Shown here: positions 1 through 5,527 of the stretch, piece by piece | Layout: each line of letters opens with the position of its first letter | Numbering within the stretch: position 1 is the first letter of the stretch | Source: Kiritimatiellia bacterium | Lineage (GTDB): Bacteria > Verrucomicrobiota > Kiritimatiellia > UBA8416 > JABMPJ01 | Assembly (NCBI GenBank): GCA_029939545.1 | Contig: JAOZSS010000146.1 | Span: 1-6,105, forward strand | Direction of reading: 5' to 3' | Length of the DNA: 6,105 bases | Made by a program: the position numbers and the translations under genes | Notes under the pieces: model-generated | Databases searched by the model: none | Told to the model about the DNA's origin: nothing | What the model saw: only the letters and a program-made list of their open reading frames with translations

Positions 1-60
1 CCCTGTTTTCTATGTTTTTCCTCTCTCAGGCAGGAGCGGAAGGCCGGTTACACCCGCCGT

Positions 61-73
61 AATGTATAACATT
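61..73. promoter_or_regulatory. small inverted repeat in the fucI leader, possible operator
   Basis: AATGT-ATA-ACATT is a perfect 5-bp inverted repeat with a 3-bp centre, about 95 bp upstream of the fucI start. It overlaps TATAAC (65-70), which is close to a -10 hexamer, but I see no -35 hexamer at suitable spacing. A regulator site for fucI would fit the position; this is inference from symmetry and location only. Confidence 0.25.
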
Positions 74-96
74 TACCACACCACAAAACGACCGCA

Positions 97-114
97 GGGG
101 GGTTGGGTGGGCGG
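97..114 (+). other. G-rich tract in the fucI leader
   Basis: A run of six G followed by TT-GGG-T-GGG-C-GG lies about 50 bases before the fucI start codon. It has enough closely spaced G-runs to form a two-tier quadruplex on the coding strand or in the leader RNA. Whether it folds or regulates anything is unknown. The rest of 1-165 holds no gene that I can support. Confidence 0.3.
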
Positions 115-165
115 TACACTGCTCCTCCAGACACTGAAAGCAACCGCAACCCGAGGGAGTTCATC

Positions 166-1956
166 ATGGCCAAACAGCCTAGCTGGATCACATCACTGCC
201 CGCCGTGGGCATCCGCCCCACCATCGATGGCCGCTATGGCGGCGTACGGGAATCACTTGAAGGCCAAGTCATGGCCATGGCCAAGACCGCAGCCAAGCTT
301 ATCAGCGAGACGCTGAACTACCCGAACGGGGAACCCGTTCGCTGTGTCATCGCCGACAGTTGTATCGGCGGCGTGGCCGAATCCGCTACGTGTGCAGAGA
401 AGTTCGACCGTGAGAATGTCGGTGTCTCCCTCACCGTGACACCCTGCTGGTGTTACGGATCTGAGACCATGGACATGGATCCGCTGCGTCCCAAGGCCGT
501 CTGGGGCTTCAACGGAACCGAGCGTCCCGGCGCCGTCTACCTCGCCGCCGTGCTCGCCGGCCACACCCAGAAGGGTCTGCCGGCCTTCGGCATCTATGGT
601 CGCGACGTGCAGGACGCGAACGATACATCCGTTCCTGATGATGTACGGAAGAAGGTCCTCCGCTTTGTGAAGGCAGGCCTGGCCGTTGCTATGATGAAGG
701 GCAAGACCTACCTCTCCATGGGCGGATGCTCAATGGGTATTGCCGGCTCGATCGTCGATCAGGACTTCTTTGAGGAGTATCTGGGCATGCGCGTGGAAGC
801 CGTCGATCTTACCGAATTTGCACGCCGCATGCGCGATGGCATCTACGATGAGGCCGAATATGAAAAGGCCTTGGCATGGACCAAAGTGAACTGCAAGGAA
901 GGTCACGACCCCAACAAAGCCCGAACCAAGCGCTCCCGCAAGAAGCTCGACAAAGAGTGGGAGGATTCGGTCAAGATGGCTCTCATTACACGAGACCTTA
1001 TGTATGGCAATAACAAGCTTGCCAAGAAGGGGTACAAGGAAGAAGCGCGTGGCCACAACGCCATCCTCTCCGGATTCCAGGGACAGCGCCACTGGACCGA
1101 CGCCAACACCAACGGGGACTTCCTGGAGGCCATCTCAAACAGCTCGTTCGACTGGAACGGCATCCGGATGCCGCGTCTGGTGGCCACTGAGAACGATAGC
1201 CTCAACGGCGTACCAATGCTGATGGCCTATCTGCTCACCAACACGGCCCAGGTCTTCGCCGACGTGCGGACCTACTGGAGCCCCGACGCCATCAAACGCG
1301 TGACAGGTTACACCGTCGAAGGCGCGGCAGAGGGCGGCCTGATCCACCTGATCAACTCCGGCGCCGCCGCACTCGACGGCAGCGGCGAGCAGAAGGACGC
1401 GGACGGTGAACCCACCATGAAGCCGTTCTGGGACATCTCAACACGGGACAAGAATGCCTGCCTGAAGGCCACGACGTGGCATCCTTCCGTCACCGAATAC
1501 TTCCCGGGCGGCGGCTGGTCCTCCAAGTTCGTTACCAAGGGCGGCATGCCCATCACGATGAGCCGCGTGAACCTGGTCAAGGGCATCGGCCCGGTCCTGC
1601 AGATTGCTGAAGGCTGGACCGCGGAGCTGCCCGAGCGGGTACACAAGAAGCTCGACAACCGGACCAACAACACCTGGCCGACCACGTGGTTCGCGCCGCG
1701 CCTCACCGGCGAGGGCGCGTTCCGGGATGTGTACGAAGTGATGGCCCGCTGGGGCGCCAATCACGGCGCATTCAGCTACGGGCACATCGGGGCCGACCTG
1801 ATCACGCTGGCTTCCATGCTGCGGATCCCGGTTTTCATGCACAACGTGGAAGACGCCGACCTCTACCGGCCCAGCGCCTGGAACTCGTTCGGAACCGCCG
1901 ACGCCGAAGGTGCCGACTTCCGCGCCTGCTCCACCTACGGCCCGATCTACGGGTAA
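166..1956 (+). CDS. fucI: L-fucose isomerase
   Basis: Cytoplasmic Mn2+-dependent aldose-ketose isomerase converting L-fucose to L-fuculose; the family also accepts D-arabinose. The product is 596 aa, against 591 in E. coli FucI, and recalled E. coli blocks align end to end: GIRPTIDGR near residue 16, TPCWCYGSETMDMDP, WGFNGTERPGAVYLAA, GFQGQRHWTD, SSFDWNG, TWPTTWFAPRLTG. The metal-binding residues of E. coli FucI (E337, D361, H528) correspond to E342 (in ATEND), D366 (in ADVRTYW) and H533 (in NHGAFSYGH), a constant offset of 5, so the active site looks intact. ATG 166 is chosen because it begins the FucI-like N-terminus and has a GAGGGAG ribosome site (153-159) six bases upstream. The reading frame stays open upstream to a TTG at 103, but those residues do not look like FucI. 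No fuculokinase or aldolase gene is visible in the window. It faces convergently the minus-strand genes downstream. Confidence 0.97.
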   Translation: MAKQPSWITSLPAVGIRPTIDGRYGGVRESLEGQVMAMAKTAAKLISETLNYPNGEPVRCVIADSCIGGVAESATCAEKFDRENVGVSLTVTPCWCYGSETMDMDPLRPKAVWGFNGTERPGAVYLAAVLAGHTQKGLPAFGIYGRDVQDANDTSVPDDVRKKVLRFVKAGLAVAMMKGKTYLSMGGCSMGIAGSIVDQDFFEEYLGMRVEAVDLTEFARRMRDGIYDEAEYEKALAWTKVNCKEGHDPNKARTKRSRKKLDKEWEDSVKMALITRDLMYGNNKLAKKGYKEEARGHNAILSGFQGQRHWTDANTNGDFLEAISNSSFDWNGIRMPRLVATENDSLNGVPMLMAYLLTNTAQVFADVRTYWSPDAIKRVTGYTVEGAAEGGLIHLINSGAAALDGSGEQKDADGEPTMKPFWDISTRDKNACLKATTWHPSVTEYFPGGGWSSKFVTKGGMPITMSRVNLVKGIGPVLQIAEGWTAELPERVHKKLDNRTNNTWPTTWFAPRLTGEGAFRDVYEVMARWGANHGAFSYGHIGADLITLASMLRIPVFMHNVEDADLYRPSAWNSFGTADAEGADFRACSTYGPIYG

Positions 1957-1966
1957 GCGGGAATTC

Positions 1967-2019
1967 GCCGCGAAAAGCGCAAAGAGGGCTCTCCCTCTTT
2001 GCGCTGTTCTTCGTGCGGC
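1967..2019. terminator. probable bidirectional intrinsic terminator after fucI
   Basis: A perfect 12-bp stem, GCGCAAAGAGGG (1977-1988) with CCCTCTTTGCGC (1993-2004), encloses the loop CTCT. The A-T pair 1976/2005 extends it. On the plus strand it is followed by TGTTCTTCG, starting about 20 bases after the fucI stop. On the minus strand it is followed by TTTTCG, downstream of the small gene at 2063-2170. An outer GCCGC/GCGGC pairing (1967-1971 with 2015-2019) can add to it. The position between convergent genes fits a shared terminator. The U-tracts are short, so efficiency is uncertain. Confidence 0.75.
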
Positions 2020-2029
2020 TCCGACGTAA

Positions 2030-2046
2030 CTCTCAGGGATTGAGAG
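2030..2046. other. small stem-loop downstream of the lysine-rich gene
   Basis: CTCTCA-GGGAT-TGAGAG is a perfect 6-bp stem with a 5-base loop, 16 bases beyond the stop of the small minus-strand gene. It has no U-tract on the minus strand and is probably secondary to the stronger hairpin at 1967-2019. Confidence 0.3.
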
Positions 2047-2062
2047 CATTGAGGGGCCAAAG

Positions 2063-2170
2063 CTATGCCCTCTTCTTGTCCTTCTTCTGCTGTCTCTTTT
2101 CCTTCGGGGTCAGCTTGGCTTTCTTCTGTTGTTCTCTCTTGCCTTTGTCTTTCTTCCCTGTATCACCCAT
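2063..2170 (-). CDS. very small lysine-rich basic protein of unknown function
   Basis: This 35-aa reading frame is easily missed because of its size. It begins MGDTGKKDKGKREQQ and ends KKDKKRA, with 13 Lys, 3 Arg, 3 Asp and 2 Glu (net charge about +11), no Cys, no aromatic residue and no hydrophobic stretch. It is therefore expected to be soluble and probably disordered or helical. The start is well supported: GGGAGGA (2177-2183 on the plus strand) lies six bases before the ATG, one of the strongest ribosome sites in the window. It is followed by a small stem-loop (2030-2046) and then the strong hairpin at 1967-2019. It lies 195 bp downstream of the exported-protein gene on the same strand. 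I have an impression of similar short lysine-rich proteins starting MGDT in environmental bacteria, but cannot confirm this. Nucleic-acid or ribosome binding would be a guess from charge. Confidence 0.72.
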   Translation of the reverse strand: MGDTGKKDKGKREQQKKAKLTPKEKRQQKKDKKRA

Positions 2171-2280
2171 GTCTAGTCCTCCCTGGTTTGCATCCAACGT
2201 CTGCGTTCAGACTGTGTCGCACCCGCGTCACGAGTCGGGAACGCTTTGCCGGACATATTTGGTTACACCCCGTTCTGTTG

Positions 2281-2319
2281 TCCTGCGACTATAGGGGCGA
2301 AACGAAATCGTGTCGAGGG
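2281..2319. repeat. distal copy of the TCCTGCGACTRTAG motif
   Basis: TCCTGCGACTATAG, then CGAAA at 2298-2302 and GTCGAG at 2312-2317, aligns without gaps with 3915-3953 (about 27 of 37 positions). It lies in the 195-bp gap upstream of the lysine-rich gene. Both long copies therefore sit upstream of minus-strand genes in the same orientation. I see no gene in 2171-2365 otherwise. Confidence 0.38.
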
Positions 2320-2345
2320 TTCCCGGTGGGAGATTGCCGTGAGGG

Positions 2346-2371
2346 AAAAACTGTCGAGTGAGCCGTCACTC
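2346..2371 (-). terminator. possible weak terminator overlapping the stop of the exported-protein gene
   Basis: On the minus strand GAGTGA-CGGC-TCACTC forms a 6-bp stem that includes the TGA stop, followed by GACAG and then TTTTT. The stem is short and only partly GC, so termination may be incomplete. If so, transcription could continue into the lysine-rich gene. Confidence 0.35.
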
Positions 2372-3826
2372 AATATGTGCACCCGCGACATCAGCGGAGG
2401 CCGCGATCCAGTAGCCTTGGCCTGAGAGCTCTGTCCCAGGGGCGATCACTTCGCCGCCCGGGATCGAGATGCGCTTCGATCCCACCCGGAAGGTCGCCGG
2501 TGAGCGACTAACCAGTGTGCTCTCGCGTTTGGCATCGCGCTTGAGATTCGGTGTGAACCTCCAGAGCGTCCGTCCGCCGGCGCGCATGCCGCTCAGCGCG
2601 TAGTCGGATGACCACGGCACGAGCCCGCTGCTGACGGGTTGGCGATCCCCCTGCCCCACCAGCTCGGTCAAACGATGAAGGCAGTCGCTGAAGAGCTGGT
2701 CCTGTTCATCCGTCGCCCAGTCGGCGGGATCCTGGCCTGCCTTCCAGGACCGCGGGTTCCAGTAGAGGAATGCATCGGGACCGCTCAGCCCGACATGAAA
2801 AATCAGTTCCTGGTAGAGATCGTGATGCTCCACCCCGGTGTATGCCTCGCTAAACCCCCGAAACGCCAGCCACGGATAGACCGGCACATCGGATGACCCC
2901 ACCATGCACCGCATCTTGTTGAGGGCATGGCGAAAACTGTTAAAGGGGGTATGTTGATAGGTTATGACGCCCTCCGGCGGCCGCAACATGATCTGCCGGA
3001 GCCGGGTGTAGAGCGGTGCCGACTGGTGGGTGCCCACGTGAACGCCACTGCCAAACAGGTAGGCGCGGTGACCGTTGAGGTCCGGCACACCCAGCTCCCG
3101 GGTATGATGATAGTACCCGTAGTTGGAGAGCTTAACCTCCGGGTAGTGCGCCCGGATCGGATCGTAGAAGGCCCGGTTGAGATAGCCGGCCGTCCGCTCA
3201 GACATGAGGGCATTCCAGCGCAGGTAGTCCAATCGCCTGTCGCCCACCTGCATCCACCAGCGCGCCACTGAGGTCAGACTGAAGAGCCCGAGCTCCCCGG
3301 CCACGTCTGCAAAGCGCGGGTCAGCTTCGATCGCGCGCCAGTGCTTGATGTCCTTGCCAATGTGCCAGACACTGAGACCACCCTCCCAGTCCACCACCAC
3401 CACATCCACCTTCCCGCCCATCCGCTTGTAGGCTTGAAAGAAGCTATCCAGGTGGTCCCGGACCACGGCCACTCCGTGGTCAAGCCAGATGGAGTCATAC
3501 TTGCCGGTCTTTCCCTCGGCATCGCGACAGCGATCCTCCGCGTGTCCAACAATGTCGCACTCCACATTCCGAACAAAGACCACCCGGTGGCCTTCCGGCA
3601 TCTTGTCCGTGGCCTCTTTCATGCCACCCGGATCCGACAGGTTCTCCATCGTCAGCCATGCAAACGGAACCAGGTTGTCAAACGCGGGCATCTCCGGGGT
3701 CCAGCAGTAGCCGATGAATGGGCGGATCGCGGCCGTGAACCGAGATCCATCACCCAGGACCTCGACCTCCCCGGTCAGGAGCTGTGTCATACAGAACAAC
3801 GATAGGACGACACTCACAAGTCTCAT
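2366..3826 (-). CDS. secreted TIM-barrel protein resembling glycoside hydrolases, function unknown
   Basis: The product is 486 aa. The N-terminus MRLVSVVLSLFCMTQLLTG is a plausible Sec signal peptide (Arg at 2, hydrophobic 3-17). The Cys at 12 has Phe before it, so it is not a lipobox. The body reads like a (beta/alpha)8 barrel: strand VDVVVVDWEGG (140-150) ends in an acidic pair, D146 and E148, that could be catalytic; later strands include VPVYPWLAF (314-322) and DAFLYWNP (351-358), the latter typical of a last barrel strand. Residues about 400-486 look like a small C-terminal beta domain. The start at 3826 is chosen because it puts the signal peptide first and has AGAGG nine bases upstream; the frame runs upstream to an ATG at 3892, giving 22 extra residues before the signal. 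I do not recognise a named family. Action on an extracellular glycan is suggested by fold and by fucI nearby, but fucI is on the opposite strand, so the link is weak. Confidence 0.82.
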   Translation of the reverse strand: MRLVSVVLSLFCMTQLLTGEVEVLGDGSRFTAAIRPFIGYCWTPEMPAFDNLVPFAWLTMENLSDPGGMKEATDKMPEGHRVVFVRNVECDIVGHAEDRCRDAEGKTGKYDSIWLDHGVAVVRDHLDSFFQAYKRMGGKVDVVVVDWEGGLSVWHIGKDIKHWRAIEADPRFADVAGELGLFSLTSVARWWMQVGDRRLDYLRWNALMSERTAGYLNRAFYDPIRAHYPEVKLSNYGYYHHTRELGVPDLNGHRAYLFGSGVHVGTHQSAPLYTRLRQIMLRPPEGVITYQHTPFNSFRHALNKMRCMVGSSDVPVYPWLAFRGFSEAYTGVEHHDLYQELIFHVGLSGPDAFLYWNPRSWKAGQDPADWATDEQDQLFSDCLHRLTELVGQGDRQPVSSGLVPWSSDYALSGMRAGGRTLWRFTPNLKRDAKRESTLVSRSPATFRVGSKRISIPGGEVIAPGTELSGQGYWIAASADVAGAHIE

Positions 3827-3866
3827 AGAATGCAACCTCTTCGCCAGATGCTTCGTCCCCGGACTT

Positions 3867-3953
3867 TCTTGCGACAGTGGGTTAAGCCTCAATACTCATG
3901 GCGTATCCCCCCCTTCCTGCGACTGTAGTTTCGAAAGAGAGCTCCGTCGAGTG
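3867..3953. repeat. repeated TCCTGCGACTRTAG-type motif, proximal pair
   Basis: TCTTGCGACAGTGG (3867-3880) and TCCTGCGACTGTAG (3915-3928) match at 11 of 14 bases and lie 48 bp apart in the 5' region of the exported-protein gene. The second copy continues through the palindrome TTTCGAAA (3929-3936) to GTCGAG (3946-3951). That longer form aligns without gaps with 2281-2319, sharing the first ten bases, TAG, CGAAA and GTCGAG. The role is unknown; a decayed dispersed repeat or a regulator site are both possible. Confidence 0.4.
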
Positions 3954-4033
3954 GCATCTTGAAGGCGGACGCAACAGTGACCGCGTAGCCACGATTGCCA
4001 CCTCCCTATCGCCAGAGGAATGACGGCAACTGC

Positions 4034-4063
4034 TTGTGCCTTTGTGCGTGGAACCAGTATAGT
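4034..4063 (+). promoter_or_regulatory. candidate promoter of the mnmA-thiS-thiG operon
   Basis: TATAGT (4058-4063) matches the -10 consensus at five of six bases. TTGTGC (4034-4039) is a weak -35 with an 18-bp spacer. Transcription would start near 4070, leaving a leader of about 20 bases carrying the AAGGGA ribosome site for the ATG at 4093. This makes the upstream ATG at 4072 nearly leaderless and less likely as the start. No conserved THI-box (TPP riboswitch) sequence is evident between 3827 and 4092. Confidence 0.38.
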
Positions 4064-4092
4064 GCGGGGCGATGGATGCGAAGGGACAGAGT

Positions 4093-5172
4093 ATGGCGCA
4101 GGACGGAAAGAAACGACCACTGGTTGCTGTAGGCATGAGCGGCGGGACGGATAGTTCCGTCGCGGCTGCGCTGTTGGTCGACCAGGGCTTCGAGGTGCTG
4201 GGGGTGACGGCTCGGATGTGGAAAGAGGGATCGCGCTGCTGCTCGCTGGAGGCCGTGCAGAGCGCCCGCAAGGTTTGCCGGCATCTCGGGATCCGGCACG
4301 TGGTGGTTAACGCACTGGATGATTTCACGAAGCACGTAGTCGGCCGCTTTGCCGAGGAGTATGTGCACGGGCGCACCCCCTCCCCCTGCGTGGCGTGCAA
4401 CCAGACGATCAAGTTTGGCACACTTCTCACCCGCGTGGTGTCGTTCGGGTGCGACGCGCTGGCTACGGGTCACTATGCGCGACTCGTGGAAGCGGTCGAT
4501 GGGCACCATCTTCAGCGCGGCCGCGACCTGTCGCGCGACCAATCCTATTTCCTCCATCGCCTCTCGCAACGCCAACTTGCCCACGCCATGTTCCCGCTCG
4601 GCGAAATGATCAAGCAGGAGGATGTGATCCCCTACGCTCATGAAAGAGAACTCCCGATCGCCACAGGCGAAGAGAGTCGCGATATCTGCTTCGCGCCGCC
4701 GGGACACCACCACGAGGTGGTCGAGCGGTTCTTTCCCGCGGCCAGCCGGGGCGGCGATATTGTAAATATGCAGGGCGAGGTCGTCGGCCGACACGAAGGC
4801 ATTCATCGCTGCACGGTGGGTCAGCGGCGCGGACTCGGCCTCTCGGGCGGTCCGCCGCTCTATGTCGTACGGATCGACGCCGAACAGAACCGCGTGGTGG
4901 TGGGATCACGCGAGGAAGCCATGGCCCCCGGATGCGTGATCGAGGATGCGCGCTGGATCAGCGGCCATCCCCCACCCCCGCACCATGCGTACGCGGTATC
5001 GGTGCGCTACCAGCATGGACCGGTTCCCGCCACGATCGGGCTCGGCGATGACGACCGCTGCATCATCCGGTTCAAAGAACCGCAGTTTGGAGTGGCGCCC
5101 GGTCAGGCAGCAGTGGTTTACTGTGCGGATGAAGTCATGGGCGGCGGTTGGATTGCCCGTGCAACTGAATGA
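4093..5172 (+). CDS. mnmA: tRNA-specific 2-thiouridylase MnmA, CxxC type
   Basis: Cytoplasmic enzyme that adenylates and thiolates C2 of wobble U34 in Lys, Glu and Gln tRNAs, using sulfur from a cysteine desulfurase directly or through relays. The product is 359 aa, a normal length. The PP-loop ATP motif is GMSGGTDSS (14-22), with Thr where Val is usual. RTPSPCVACNQTIKFG carries C99 and C102; C102 is the position of the first catalytic Cys of E. coli MnmA. ESRDICFAP has the second, C199. Also present are ATGHYAR (124-130), RDQSYFL (148-154), TVGQRRGLGL (241-250) and the C-terminal KEPQFGVAPGQAAVVY and GGGWI of the terminal beta-barrel. The start at 4093 is preferred over ATG 4072 because AAGGGA (4081-4086) is six bases upstream and family similarity begins just after it. 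It is followed after 7 nt by thiS, suggesting one transcript and translational coupling. A long open frame on the opposite strand (4006-4806) is a shadow of this gene. Confidence 0.96.
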   Translation: MAQDGKKRPLVAVGMSGGTDSSVAAALLVDQGFEVLGVTARMWKEGSRCCSLEAVQSARKVCRHLGIRHVVVNALDDFTKHVVGRFAEEYVHGRTPSPCVACNQTIKFGTLLTRVVSFGCDALATGHYARLVEAVDGHHLQRGRDLSRDQSYFLHRLSQRQLAHAMFPLGEMIKQEDVIPYAHERELPIATGEESRDICFAPPGHHHEVVERFFPAASRGGDIVNMQGEVVGRHEGIHRCTVGQRRGLGLSGGPPLYVVRIDAEQNRVVVGSREEAMAPGCVIEDARWISGHPPPPHHAYAVSVRYQHGPVPATIGLGDDDRCIIRFKEPQFGVAPGQAAVVYCADEVMGGGWIARATE

Positions 5173-5179
5173 GACGAAA

Positions 5180-5380
5180 ATGACACTGACAGTGAACGGT
5201 GAGAGCACCGATTATGACGGCAAGGCCACCGTGGCAGGATTGGTGGCTTCAATGGACGCCGATCCGGATCGGGTGGCGACCCTATTGAACGATACCATTG
5301 TGAAACAGGACAGCCGGGCTGCGGCGGCCTTGAACGAGGGCGACCGCGTGGAGATACTCGCCTTTGCCGGTGGCGGCTGA
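5180..5380 (+). CDS. thiS: sulfur carrier protein ThiS
   Basis: A 66-aa ubiquitin-fold protein whose C-terminal Gly is adenylated by ThiF-type enzymes and converted to a thiocarboxylate. It then donates sulfur to thiazole synthase ThiG in thiamine synthesis. The length equals that of E. coli ThiS. It starts MTLTVNGES, typical of the first beta-strand, has NEGDRVEILAFAGGG at the end (52-66), and finishes in the Gly-Gly needed for activation. The ATG is 7 nt after the mnmA stop; the only ribosome-site-like bases are GAG at 5171-5173, overlapping that stop, so it probably relies on re-initiation after mnmA. No thiF or cysteine desulfurase gene is in the window, so the activating enzyme must be encoded elsewhere. 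A ThiS-like MoaD is less likely given thiG downstream. Confidence 0.95.
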   Translation: MTLTVNGESTDYDGKATVAGLVASMDADPDRVATLLNDTIVKQDSRAAAALNEGDRVEILAFAGGG

Positions 5381-5393
5381 GAGGGCTTCTTTT

Positions 5394-5498
5394 TGACAGG
5401 ATTAACAGGATCTACTGGATAGGAACCGGCCTCCGGCCGGCAAGAAAGCCCTTCCTCGCGAAACGCGGACCATCCCGTCAATCCTGTTGATCCTGTCA
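5394..5498. repeat. inverted-repeat intergenic element built of 9-bp units
   Basis: The left arm (5394-5420) is TGACAGGAT-TAACAGGAT-CTACTGGAT. The right arm (5472-5498), read on the opposite strand, is TGACAGGAT-CAACAGGAT-TGACGGGAT. The outer unit is identical, the second differs at one base (a G-U pair in RNA), and the inner differs at three. The 51-bp centre holds a CCGGCC-TCC-GGCCGG hairpin (5426-5440) and a CGCG-AAA-CGCG hairpin (5458-5468). The element fills most of the 147-bp gap between thiS and thiG and encodes no protein. It resembles ACAGGAT-rich palindromic repeats that I recall between genes in many environmental bacterial genomes, but I cannot check copy number. It could be a non-autonomous mobile palindrome, an mRNA processing or stability hairpin, or a partial terminator within the operon. 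Confidence 0.8.
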
Positions 5499-5527
5499 GA
5501 GGAATTTTCGCAAGAAAGGTTCTGAAA

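Noticed and set aside
103..165. Upstream extension of fucI from a TTG codon
   Set aside because: Residues do not resemble FucI and the ATG at 166 has a well-spaced ribosome site.
1438..2049. 203-codon minus-strand frame across the end of fucI
   Set aside because: Antisense shadow of fucI; it also runs through the terminator hairpin.
46..2270. GGTTACACCC occurs at 46-55 and again at 2261-2270
   Set aside because: A ten-base match in two leaders is tempting, but the flanks do not match and nine of the bases also occur inside fucI, so chance is likely.
2065..2361. 98-codon plus-strand frame opposite the lysine-rich gene
   Set aside because: Its Ser/Cys/Leu-rich start is simply the complement of the lysine codons, and no ribosome site precedes it.
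3815..3885. Lipoprotein signal in the exported protein
   Set aside because: The N-terminal Cys is preceded by Phe, which does not fit a lipobox; an ordinary Sec signal fits better.
3827..4092. TPP riboswitch upstream of the mnmA-thi operon
   Set aside because: I looked for the conserved CTGAGA and ACCTGAT blocks and found neither, and the candidate leader is only about 20 bases.
4006..4806. 266-codon open frame on the minus strand
   Set aside because: It lies almost wholly opposite mnmA, shows no recognisable family features, and arises from the GC-rich codon use of the real gene.
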